Positions 16,678 to 25,000 of a stretch of DNA of 64,000 nt are shown one piece after another. The stretch comes from Prolixibacteraceae bacterium (GTDB lineage: Bacteria > Bacteroidota > Bacteroidia > Bacteroidales > Prolixibacteraceae): assembly GCA_019459525.1 (NCBI GenBank), contig JAIBEY010000010.1, positions 1 to 64,000 of the forward strand, read 5' to 3'. Both the position numbers and the translations under genes were made by a program. Under the pieces are notes generated by a model. It saw only the letters and a program-made list of their open reading frames with translations. It ran no database searches and was not told where the DNA came from. The first letter of the stretch is position 1, and each line of letters begins with the position of its first letter.

Positions 16678-18650
16678 AGAAGTTAATCCTACTGGTTTGC
16701 ATTTGCATGTTTGCCCGGTTTACTTGCGCGCAGGAAACAACCGTGCAACAAATCGTGGAAGATTTACTCGAATCGATGGGTGACGAACTCAGCGATGATA
16801 TTGATATTCAGGAAATACTGGAGGATTTGGAATATTTACGGCAAAATCCACTGCATATTAATTCAGTTACTGTTGACGGATTAAAACAATTGCATTTGCT
16901 ATCCGAAATCCAAATCAGTAACCTGATGAGCTTCAGAGAGAAAACCGGAACCATTTACAGCATATACGAACTGGCAGCAATTGATGGGTTTACCCCTGAT
17001 TTATTGCAAAAGATAGAACCGTTTATCGATTTTGAGATACAGGAGACTTTTGCGGCTGGAAAGAGATCGGATGGAGATTGGTTGATGAGATCAACCCGTA
17101 CATTTTCACCCGATAATGCGAAGTATGAAGGGGCTCCGGAACGATATTATATTCGTTTCAGGCAAACCCAGGCCAATTACCAATATGGATTTGTTGCGGA
17201 GAAAGATCCGGGTGAATCGTTCTTTAGCCAATCGAATAGGCATGGATTCGATTATAACAGCGCCTTTGCAAATTTAAGACTTGGGCAAGCCGGTAGCCGA
17301 ATCTTCCTGGGCGATTATCATGTTCGGTTTGGGCAGGGGCTGGTCGCCTGGCAAGGGTTTTCGATGGGTAAATCGGCCGAAACCATACAGAATTTCAAAT
17401 CGAACGATGGAATAAAGTCCTATTCTTCAACCGACGAAAATCAGTTTTTTCGGGGAGTTGCCGCTCAATTAAAATACCGGCAATTTACATTCTATCCGTT
17501 TCTTGCGCGAAACAAACTCGATGCCAGTATTGATACCCTGAGCGATGTTCCTTATTTCGGTGCATTTCAAACCAGCGGATATCACCGTACCGGTTCTGAA
17601 ATTGCCGGCGAAAATACCCTGACACAATGGACGGGTGGGGGGCATGTAACCTATGCTTATGAGCGATGGGCGTTTGGCCTGACGACAATTTATAACCGGT
17701 TTAATATGGAGATGGATCGGAGTGATGAACCTTATAACCAGTTCCTGCCAGAAGGGAAAGATCATCTGGCTGTTGGGTTTGACTGGAAAGGATCTGTGAA
17801 AAATGCGTTTGTTTTTGGGGAACTGGCTTTCAGTAAAAACTCCGGAAGATCGCTTTTGACGGGCATTTTGGTGAAACCAGCGCCCAATGCAGAGTTATCG
17901 GTCGTTTATCGGAATATGAACAAAACCTACTTTAGCTATTTCTCGAACGCGTTTGCCGAATCATCACGAATCAACGACGAACAGGCGATATATCTCGGGA
18001 TAAAGGTTCTGCCGGCTGCAGCATGGAGTATTGCCGCGTATGTTGATTTTTTCAGGCATCAATGGATTAAATACCTGACGGCTGCTCCTTCTTCCGGAAC
18101 TGAATTACTTGCGCAGGTTACTTTTAGCCCTAACCGGAAAACCAGTTTTTACCTGAGGTATTTTCAGGAAAAGAAAGAGCAACGTTTTACATCCGGAAGT
18201 TTTAAATACAATGATGAACAGTTGATTAATCGGATCCGGTTTAATTTTTCGCATAGACTCAGCGAGCGGATTAGTGTAAAAAGCCGTGCGGAATTCTCTT
18301 TTTATTCTAAGCAAAGCCGTGAAACGGGTTTTTTAATTCTTCAGGATGTTAATTATAGCCCGGAAGAAAAACCATTTTCGTTGAATGGCCGATTGGCGTA
18401 TTTTCGTACCGACGGATATAATTCCAGGTTGTATGCCTATGAAAGCGATTTGCTTTATTCGTTTTCTATCCCCGCCCAATACGGAAACGGAATTCGCACG
18501 TATTTGAATTTTCGGCAACAGTTCGGTTCTCAATTTACAGTTTGGCTAAAAGTTGCTACTACACAGCAATTTAATCAAGGTGACGGGGAATTGTCATCAA
18601 CGGCTTCGGCAAAATCCGAAATAAAGGTTCAGTTGCGTTACCAGTTTTAA
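16674..18650 (+). CDS. Helix-hairpin-helix domain fused to an outer-membrane barrel
   Basis: This 658-residue protein has a signal peptide (1-19), an acidic linker and a tandem helix-hairpin-helix region at about 58-119. The NPLHINSVTVDGLKQL and YSIYELAAIDGF blocks are the pattern found in ComEA and GspK. From about 140 to the end it consists of alternating amphipathic strands and closes with KVQLRYQF, a terminal Phe typical of an outer-membrane beta-barrel. HhH domains usually bind DNA backbone or pack against secretion pseudopilins. The coupled PorV-like gene immediately upstream suggests that the two barrels work together. The family recurs in Bacteroidota without an established function; DNA uptake or binding at the cell surface is a hypothesis only. 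Confidence 0.7.
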   Translation: MKKLILLVCICMFARFTCAQETTVQQIVEDLLESMGDELSDDIDIQEILEDLEYLRQNPLHINSVTVDGLKQLHLLSEIQISNLMSFREKTGTIYSIYELAAIDGFTPDLLQKIEPFIDFEIQETFAAGKRSDGDWLMRSTRTFSPDNAKYEGAPERYYIRFRQTQANYQYGFVAEKDPGESFFSQSNRHGFDYNSAFANLRLGQAGSRIFLGDYHVRFGQGLVAWQGFSMGKSAETIQNFKSNDGIKSYSSTDENQFFRGVAAQLKYRQFTFYPFLARNKLDASIDTLSDVPYFGAFQTSGYHRTGSEIAGENTLTQWTGGGHVTYAYERWAFGLTTIYNRFNMEMDRSDEPYNQFLPEGKDHLAVGFDWKGSVKNAFVFGELAFSKNSGRSLLTGILVKPAPNAELSVVYRNMNKTYFSYFSNAFAESSRINDEQAIYLGIKVLPAAAWSIAAYVDFFRHQWIKYLTAAPSSGTELLAQVTFSPNRKTSFYLRYFQEKKEQRFTSGSFKYNDEQLINRIRFNFSHRLSERISVKSRAEFSFYSKQSRETGFLILQDVNYSPEEKPFSLNGRLAYFRTDGYNSRLYAYESDLLYSFSIPAQYGNGIRTYLNFRQQFGSQFTVWLKVATTQQFNQGDGELSSTASAKSEIKVQLRYQF

Positions 18651-18820
18651 TCGTTCAGGTAAGGTCTGTTGGTAGTTATAGGTAGAGGATAAAGCGGATT
18701 TGATAAGGTAAAATGATTGTATTTAATTTAATTTTACAACAATCCGAATATCAGGGTGTTATAAAAGTGTGCTGGGAAATAAATAATGTGCAATTGTAGA
18801 ACTTGTTCGTTCTCAATTGC

Positions 18821-18828
18821 TATATTTG
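18821..18828 (+). promoter_or_regulatory. -7 box for the acyltransferase gene
   Basis: TATATTTG is an exact TAnnTTTG match 23 bases upstream of the ATG at 18852. It lies inside the longest open frame, which argues against the earlier start at 18786. Confidence 0.65.
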
Positions 18829-18851
18829 CGCGTCAAAAAATAAAACTTGGG

Positions 18852-19997
18852 ATGGTTCATAAAATTAATTTCGACGATATTCGTCCGTTTAATGATTCTG
18901 AGGTAAACGGATACCTTCAATTACTCCTTCAGGACGAGAATTTCCAGCACATCTTACAATTTGTTTCTAAAGATCCGCAACGAATTGAACAGTTAAAATT
19001 AATGCTAACCCATATTCATTCGGTTAAGGACTTGCAACTCAAGTTTGTGTATCAAATGGTGGAGGAGCTGATCCTGAAGCGCTCGACTGATGGATTGACT
19101 TCCAGCGGAATGGACAGCCTGGATAAAAACATCAGCTACCTGTTTATTTCCAATCATCGCGATATTATTCTTGATTCTGCCATAATGAACTACCTGATTG
19201 TTCGGGAAGGGATGAATACTACCGAGATTGCTATTGGTAATAATCTGCTGATTGAAAAATGGATTGAATATGCTGTAAAATTAAACCGGGCATTCGTTGT
19301 TCGCCGGAATTTACCGGTTCGTGAATTACTTATGGCTTCGAAAAAACTGTCGGAGTATATCCGACGGGACATAACCGTTGAAAACAATTCGGTCTGGATA
19401 GCACAGCGGGAAGGTCGCACCAAAGACGGGAATGATAAAACGCAGCACGCTTTATTAAAGATGTTGAACCTCAGTAATATCAAAGAATTGCAAACCGGTT
19501 TTGCCGAATTGCGGATCGTACCACTTTCTATCTCGTACGAAATTGAGCCATGTGGAATTTCGAAGGTGGCCGAGTTGTATAAAAGACGGACCGAAGGTTT
19601 TGAAAAAACGCAGGAAGATGATCTGAGGAGCATGGGAGAAGGCTTGATCAGACCAAAAGGCCGGGTCCATTTTGGCTTTGGTAAGCCAATTACAAGCCAA
19701 ACGTATGAATTTGCAAGCGACGAGCCAATTTCAAGTCAAATTGAGAAATTGGCAGAGCATATCGATCAGCAAATTTATAGTAACTTTCAGCTTTGGCCGA
19801 ACAATTACATTGCTGAAGACATTTTAAATAATACCCGTTTAAATACCGAACACTATACACAGGAACAGTATAATCAATTCATGTTGATGACTGATGAGGC
19901 AGTTACCATGATTCCGGGGGATGCTGCTGTAATTCGCGAAATGTTTCTGAAAATGTATGTTAATCCGGTTATTAATAAACGCAATTCGCTGAATTAA
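18852..19997 (+). CDS. PlsC-like 1-acylglycerol-3-phosphate acyltransferase
   Basis: The 381-residue protein belongs to the glycerolipid acyltransferase family. The catalytic block reads SNHRDIILDSA: H102 with D104 and D108, a variant of the NHxxxxD signature. A second conserved block (GRTKDGNDKT) provides the phosphate-binding arginine and glycine, and RIVPLSISYE resembles the motif IV strand. No membrane helix is obvious, so it is probably peripheral to the inner membrane. The upstream ATG at 18786 lies before the promoter box and gives an atypical Cys-rich N-terminus, so the later start was used. The next gene is a HAD hydrolase four bases downstream. Confidence 0.8.
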   Translation: MVHKINFDDIRPFNDSEVNGYLQLLLQDENFQHILQFVSKDPQRIEQLKLMLTHIHSVKDLQLKFVYQMVEELILKRSTDGLTSSGMDSLDKNISYLFISNHRDIILDSAIMNYLIVREGMNTTEIAIGNNLLIEKWIEYAVKLNRAFVVRRNLPVRELLMASKKLSEYIRRDITVENNSVWIAQREGRTKDGNDKTQHALLKMLNLSNIKELQTGFAELRIVPLSISYEIEPCGISKVAELYKRRTEGFEKTQEDDLRSMGEGLIRPKGRVHFGFGKPITSQTYEFASDEPISSQIEKLAEHIDQQIYSNFQLWPNNYIAEDILNNTRLNTEHYTQEQYNQFMLMTDEAVTMIPGDAAVIREMFLKMYVNPVINKRNSLN

Positions 19998-20001
19998 AAT
20001 C

Positions 20002-20637
20002 ATGATTGATAAAATTGGAGGTGTAATCTGGGATTGGAACGGAACACTTCTTAACGATGCCAAACTGGCTGTTGAGACGATTAACAGCATGCTGGTCCGG
20101 CGAAATCTGCCACAGTTGTCGGTCGATCGTTACAAACAAGTGTTTACCTTTCCGGTTAAAGAATATTACCGAAAAATTGGGTTCGATTTTGAAGCCGAGC
20201 CGTTTGAAGTTCCGGCATTGGAGTTTATCGAACGCTACAACGAGCAGGTTAAAGGATGCTGCCTGCATCAGGATTCGACAACAGTTTTAAACTATTTCCA
20301 ATCATTGGGGATTCGGCAGTTTGTTCTTTCGGCTATGCAGCAAAATACGCTGGACGAATGCCTGAACCATTATCAAATCAATCATTTTTTTGATCACGTT
20401 TCGGGTTTGGATAACCATTATGCCGCTTCGAAAATTGAAAACGGGCATCGTTTAATTGCTGAATTAAAATTGGATGCCCGGGAACTGGTATTAATTGGAG
20501 ATACTATTCACGATTACGAAGTGGCTGCCGAATTGGGCTGCCAGTGTATTTTGATAGCCAACGGCCATCAATCCAGGGAAATACTCGAAGCTACGGATGC
20601 CTGGGTTATTGATCACCTCAACCAACTCCTGGGTTAA
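20002..20637 (+). CDS. HAD-superfamily phosphatase (phosphoglycolate phosphatase-like)
   Basis: This 211-residue hydrolase starts with motif I IWDWNGTLLND, in which Asn replaces the second Asp of DxDxT. Motif II is the serine in FVLSAMQQ, and motifs III and IV are near LVLIGDTIHDYEVA. A helical cap sits between them. The DWNGT form is common in a Gph-like subgroup, so the substitution is probably natural rather than a lesion. It likely dephosphorylates a small metabolite in the cytoplasm. It is co-transcribed with the acyltransferase. Its substrate cannot be inferred. Confidence 0.8.
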   Translation: MIDKIGGVIWDWNGTLLNDAKLAVETINSMLVRRNLPQLSVDRYKQVFTFPVKEYYRKIGFDFEAEPFEVPALEFIERYNEQVKGCCLHQDSTTVLNYFQSLGIRQFVLSAMQQNTLDECLNHYQINHFFDHVSGLDNHYAASKIENGHRLIAELKLDARELVLIGDTIHDYEVAAELGCQCILIANGHQSREILEATDAWVIDHLNQLLG

Positions 20638-20708
20638 AAGAATTTCAAGAAACAACGGAATAATATTTTTCATTGGCCAAACCAGAACTGTCCGGTAAAT
20701 TTATTTTC

Positions 20709-20728
20709 ATACATTTGCAACAATGTAT
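20709..20728. promoter_or_regulatory. Palindromic operator over the fur/zur promoter
   Basis: ATACATT and AATGTAT form seven-base inverted arms around TGCAAC. The left arm overlaps the -7 box at 20710-20717, so a bound repressor would block transcription. A 7-6-7 dyad fits a Fur-family site, and the first gene downstream encodes a Fur-family protein. Confidence 0.5.
20710..20717 (+). promoter_or_regulatory. -7 box of the zinc operon
   Basis: TACATTTG matches TAnnTTTG exactly and lies 48 bases before the ATG of the regulator at 20766. Confidence 0.55.
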
Positions 20729-20765
20729 CAGTTGAGCTGTTTGTGCATTTGAAAAGTATATTGAA

Positions 20766-21176
20766 ATGAATCCGTCTGAAATATTATTTCATCATCAGGT
20801 AAAGAAAACTACGCCGAGAGTAGCTATTATTCAGGCATTGCAGCAAAGATGCACTCCGCTTTCGGAGGGTGATCTGAAAGATCTTTTGGGCGATTTGTAT
20901 GACCGGACTACTTTTTACCGAAGTATGCAAACGCTCACCGATGCGGGTATTATTCATCGGATTGTGGCTGATAATGTGCTGGTAAAATATGTGTTGAACG
21001 ATTGTGAGCACGGGCACCATCATCAGCCCGACCATGTTCATTTTTATTGCCAGCAATGTAAAGATCTGATTTGTATGGAGGAGCTAAAAGTACAGGCATA
21101 TCAGCTACCTGACGGATTTAAGGAACAAACCTGCGATGTGATTATCCGCGGGTTATGCAGCAATTGCAATAAATAA
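20766..21176 (+). CDS. Fur-family metalloregulator, probable Zur
   Basis: This 136-residue protein has the Fur winged-helix N-terminus (TPRVAIIQAL, then YDRTTFYRSMQTLTDAGI) and a metal-rich second half. The His cluster at 80-92 (CEHGHHHQPDHVH) provides sensing ligands, and C95/C98 with C131/C134 form the structural zinc site. Six bases downstream begins a COG0523 GTPase, then a His/Cys-rich small protein and a TonB receptor. That neighbourhood points to zinc rather than iron or peroxide sensing. A palindrome over its own promoter suggests autoregulation. Fur or PerR identity is the main alternative. Confidence 0.8.
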   Translation: MNPSEILFHHQVKKTTPRVAIIQALQQRCTPLSEGDLKDLLGDLYDRTTFYRSMQTLTDAGIIHRIVADNVLVKYVLNDCEHGHHHQPDHVHFYCQQCKDLICMEELKVQAYQLPDGFKEQTCDVIIRGLCSNCNK

Positions 21177-21182
21177 GAAAAC

Positions 21183-22217
21183 ATGAATCAGGAAAGAATA
21201 CCGGTAACGATTATAACAGGGTTTTTAGGGGCTGGAAAAACCAGTTTGCTGAATAATTTAATCCGAAAGCATCCGGAGAAAAAATTTGCGGTCATCGAAA
21301 ATGAATTCGGTGAAACCGGAATTGACGGTGGATTAATTGCTACCGCGCCCGAAGCTATTTTTGAGCTGAATAACGGTTGCATTTGTTGTTCTTTGGGCGA
21401 AGATTTTTTGTTTACGCTCGAAAACCTGCTGGGCAGTTCGTACGAGTTTAATCATTTATTGGTTGAAACAACCGGCATTGCTGATCCTTCAGGAATTATT
21501 GATGCGTTTATTTCCGGAACAACCGTTCAGGAAAGATTTGTGATTGATAGTGTCGTTTGTGTGGTTGACGCTGTGAATATGGAAGATTTGTTCGATTCGC
21601 AGCCTGAAGTAAGGAAACAACTTGCGCTGGCCGATCTGGTTTTGCTGAATAAAACGGATAGCGTACATCGGGAATACCCGCAAAAACTGACGGGACTGAT
21701 AAAAGCTGTGAACCCGATGGCTAAAATTTGCGCAATACGTTTCGGTGTTGTTGATGATATTGAAGTGCTCGACACGCATTCTTTTTCCGGTGAGGCGATT
21801 GGCCAATCTGCGTTGTCGTTTTGCCGGACTGATTTTCAGGAGCAGGGATTGCCGGAGAAAAAATCATTTATTCACAATCCGCAGAAGTCGGAATTGAGCC
21901 ATCATCATGATATTGGTTCGGTAGGCTTTACTTTTAAGGGTAGTTTTGATGTGAATAAATTCGGAATGTGGATGCAGAATTTTCTGTATTACAATCAAGA
22001 TACCATTTTCAGGGCTAAAGGAATTATGAGTTTTCATCAAACTGAAGATCAGTTTGTTTTTCACGGAGTGCGTGCTTCGTTCATGTTCGAGCTCGGAAAA
22101 CCCTGGGGCGAAGAGGAGCGGTTTAGTAAACTGGTTTTTATCGGCAAAAATATTTCGGGAAAAGAGCTGGAAGCCAATTTACTTCAGTTGTTGGTAAAAG
22201 AAGATGAGGCCTGCTGA
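21183..22217 (+). CDS. COG0523 (CobW/ZNG1-like) metal-chaperone GTPase
   Basis: This 344-residue G3E GTPase has P-loop GFLGAGKT (13-20), the family-defining metal motif CICC (66-69), a Walker B/switch area VETTGIADP and an NKxD box LLNKTD. Between the G domain and the CobW C-terminal domain there is a His patch (SHHHD). Members deliver zinc to client enzymes when zinc is scarce. Its place between a Fur-family regulator and a TonB receptor supports a zinc role over cobalamin synthesis. The stop overlaps the next ATG by one base. Confidence 0.88.
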   Translation: MNQERIPVTIITGFLGAGKTSLLNNLIRKHPEKKFAVIENEFGETGIDGGLIATAPEAIFELNNGCICCSLGEDFLFTLENLLGSSYEFNHLLVETTGIADPSGIIDAFISGTTVQERFVIDSVVCVVDAVNMEDLFDSQPEVRKQLALADLVLLNKTDSVHREYPQKLTGLIKAVNPMAKICAIRFGVVDDIEVLDTHSFSGEAIGQSALSFCRTDFQEQGLPEKKSFIHNPQKSELSHHHDIGSVGFTFKGSFDVNKFGMWMQNFLYYNQDTIFRAKGIMSFHQTEDQFVFHGVRASFMFELGKPWGEEERFSKLVFIGKNISGKELEANLLQLLVKEDEAC

Positions 22218-22525
22218 TGATTCGGATTCTTAAAAATATTATTTCGTTTAGTGTTCTGATGGCTTTTTTGTGGCCATCGCTAATTAAGCTCGAACATCAT
22301 CACGAACATGCTTCATGTTGTGCTGACCAAGGCTTAAATTACCATGCTTATCACGATAAATGCCAGGTTTGCGATTTTGAGTTTTCTTTTTTCTCTTCTG
22401 AGGTCGCGTATTTCGAACTGGAAAAAGACAAGCCATCTGAGAACTATGTGGATGGTTATTCTTCCGAGTTTCATGTTATTCCTGCTGCATTTGCTTTTCT
22501 TTTACGCGGCCCGCCTGTTTGCTGA
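22217..22525 (+). CDS. Small exported His/Cys-rich protein
   Basis: This 102-residue protein has a hydrophobic N-terminus (about 5-22) that is a signal or anchor. It is followed by LEHHHEHASCC, YHAYHDKC and QVCDFEF, a cluster of possible metal ligands. The C-terminus ends in LLRGPPVC. The start is translationally coupled to the COG0523 gene. I do not recognise a named family. Its composition and position suggest a periplasmic metal-binding accessory of the TonB receptor that follows 65 bases later. Confidence 0.7.
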   Translation: MIRILKNIISFSVLMAFLWPSLIKLEHHHEHASCCADQGLNYHAYHDKCQVCDFEFSFFSSEVAYFELEKDKPSENYVDGYSSEFHVIPAAFAFLLRGPPVC

Positions 22526-22590
22526 AACAAAATTTAGCTGGCAAACCATTGCCATTTACAGGTTTTTTCACATTTAAAGCGTAGTACAAA

Positions 22591-24840
22591 ATGAAGAGTT
22601 TAATCATTATTTGCGTTATGGCATGCTCGTGTCATATTTTAAACGCACAAAATAAGGTGACCGGAAAAATTACCGATCAGGATCACTTGCCATTGATTGG
22701 CGTTGCTGTTTTTGTTCCTGATATGAATAAAGGTACAGTTTCAGCTCCGGATGGGGTTTATGAGTTAGCCAATTTGCCCAACGGAAGAATAAAAATTCAG
22801 TTTTCGTTACTGGGTTATACCAACCGAATTGAAACGATTGAGTTTTCAGGCGAAACAAAGGACTTAAATATTCAGCTTACCGAAACACCGATTGAAGCGG
22901 AAGAGATTGTAGTTTCAGGCGGTTATAATTCGACCCAACACGATAATGCGGTGAAAATTGATGTGTTGAAATTAAATCCTTTCACGATAAAAAGTACCCC
23001 AAATTTTGCTGAAGTGCTTACCCAGGTTCCTGGCGTTGATATGATTTCGAAAGGAAGCGGGGTTTCGAAGCCGGTCATTCGCGGACTGTCGATGAATGAT
23101 ATTTTGGTTTTGAACAACGGAGTCCGGTTCGAAAATTACCAGTATTCCAGCCATCATCCGCTGGGGATCGACGAATTTGGGATTGACGATGTGGAGATCA
23201 TAAAAGGGCCGGCATCGTTGCTTTATGGATCGGATGCCATTGGCGGTGTTATCAATTTTATTAAAGAAAGACCTGCACCCGTGGGCAGCGTTGTTGGTGA
23301 TTATAACCTGCAATTATTTTCGAATACACTTGGAATGACTAACAATGTGGGAGTGAAAGGTGCATCGAAAAAGCTCTTTGGGGGAATTCGTGCCGGACAA
23401 AAAACGAATGCCGATTTTTTACAGGGCGGTGGTGATTTTGTTCCAAATTCCCGGTTTAATGAGTGGTCGTTTAAAGCGAACGGTGGATTTACGGATAAGA
23501 TTGGGACCTTTAAAATTTACTATGATTACAACCGTCAGAAATTAGGATTGGTTGAGGATGAGGCCATTGATGAAATTGCAGATCGGGGAAGAAAGAATAC
23601 TATCTTTTACCAGGAATTGAATACCCATTTGCTGTCGTCGCAAAACAAACTGTATTTAGGTAAATTTAAGCTCGACGTCAATTCCGCTTTTCAAAATACA
23701 GAGTTGGCTCATTTGGCCGAAGTAAATGAATACGAAATACAAATGAAACTGTCAACTTTTACTTACGAGGCTAAGCTGCACTTGCCTTCGAAAGATAATT
23801 CGGAGTATATTCTTGGATTTCAGGGTTTCAGCCAGAAAAATACAAACCTGAACGAACGCGAAACGTTACTGCTGCCAGATGCTACCACCAATAATTATTC
23901 GGCATTTGGTCTAGTGCAATATAGCTTTGCAGAGAAATTAAAAGTTCAGACCGGTATCCGGTACGATAACAAATCAATTTCAACCCAGTTAATAGGATCG
24001 CCGGAAGAACCGTTGGGTTACCGTCCGTCGCTTGACAAATCGTATGGTAGTTTTAGTGGTTCGATAGGGGCAACGTACAACTTATCCGAGGAGCTTTTGT
24101 TTAGGGGCAACTTCGCGGCTGCTTATCGAACACCCAACTTAGCCGAATTGAATTCGAATGGCCAGCACGAATTGCGATACGAAGTCGGGGATCAGCATCT
24201 CGTTCCGGAGAATGCCTATGAAACCGACTTGAGTCTTCATTACCATAAAGCAAATTTTACGTTTGATTTGGCCGGGTTTTATAACCTCATAAATAACTAT
24301 ATTTTTATTGCCCCTACTGGCGAAACAACGGCTTCAGGAATTGATATCTACAAGTACGAACAAGCTAATTCTGCGCTTATTGGCGGTGAGGCCGGTTTGC
24401 ATATTCACCCCAAGTCGGTGGAGTGGCTGCACTTTGAAACTACTTTCGCTTCGGTGGCCGGGAAGCAGGAAAATGGTGACTATTTACCTTTTGTGCCTGC
24501 CAATAAATTGCGGTTTGAGCTGCGGGCAGAGCGCGAAAAATTGGCTTTTGTACGCCATGCCTTTATTTCGGTACAAACGGCTAAGGCGTTTGATCAAAAT
24601 CGGGCTGCACCCGACGAAACGACAACTGACGGCTATACACTGGTTGACCTCAGCCTTGGCGGAAACCTTAAATTTAAAAACCAGGATGTTGCGCTTAGCT
24701 TAGGTGTCAGCAATTTAATTGATAGCCAGTATATTGATCATTTATCCACGTTGAAAGAGGTAGGCTTGCTCAATCCGGGACGAAATATTTCGCTGAGTTT
24801 ACGGGTGCCATTTGGCACGGCAGGGAATCGTAGTTTCTAA
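22591..24840 (+). CDS. TonB-dependent receptor, probable zinc uptake
   Basis: This 749-residue outer-membrane receptor has a signal peptide (about 1-19), a carboxypeptidase-regulatory-like beta domain (about 22-105), a TonB plug (about 125-230, with VIRGLSMNDILVLNNGVR and IEIIKGPASLLYGSDAIGG-type blocks) and a 22-strand barrel. The plug contains SSHHPLG, possible metal ligands. It closes a gene set made of a Fur-family regulator, a COG0523 GTPase and a His-rich protein, so zinc import is the best guess; copper or a metallophore complex are alternatives. It lacks the SusD partner and the extra length of SusC proteins. No terminator is obvious after it. Confidence 0.85.
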   Translation: MKSLIIICVMACSCHILNAQNKVTGKITDQDHLPLIGVAVFVPDMNKGTVSAPDGVYELANLPNGRIKIQFSLLGYTNRIETIEFSGETKDLNIQLTETPIEAEEIVVSGGYNSTQHDNAVKIDVLKLNPFTIKSTPNFAEVLTQVPGVDMISKGSGVSKPVIRGLSMNDILVLNNGVRFENYQYSSHHPLGIDEFGIDDVEIIKGPASLLYGSDAIGGVINFIKERPAPVGSVVGDYNLQLFSNTLGMTNNVGVKGASKKLFGGIRAGQKTNADFLQGGGDFVPNSRFNEWSFKANGGFTDKIGTFKIYYDYNRQKLGLVEDEAIDEIADRGRKNTIFYQELNTHLLSSQNKLYLGKFKLDVNSAFQNTELAHLAEVNEYEIQMKLSTFTYEAKLHLPSKDNSEYILGFQGFSQKNTNLNERETLLLPDATTNNYSAFGLVQYSFAEKLKVQTGIRYDNKSISTQLIGSPEEPLGYRPSLDKSYGSFSGSIGATYNLSEELLFRGNFAAAYRTPNLAELNSNGQHELRYEVGDQHLVPENAYETDLSLHYHKANFTFDLAGFYNLINNYIFIAPTGETTASGIDIYKYEQANSALIGGEAGLHIHPKSVEWLHFETTFASVAGKQENGDYLPFVPANKLRFELRAEREKLAFVRHAFISVQTAKAFDQNRAAPDETTTDGYTLVDLSLGGNLKFKNQDVALSLGVSNLIDSQYIDHLSTLKEVGLLNPGRNISLSLRVPFGTAGNRSF

Positions 24841-25000
24841 TATTCCTGAAGTTTCATTTTACTAACAGATTTTGTGAATATCTAATCATTCGCAATCTAT
24901 TCAGGTTTCGAAACTATTGTTAATTTCATCCGGTTTTAGATAAAAAACCTCAACCCGAAATTGAAATTAACTAATCTTTAAACTCAAAGGAGAATTACAA

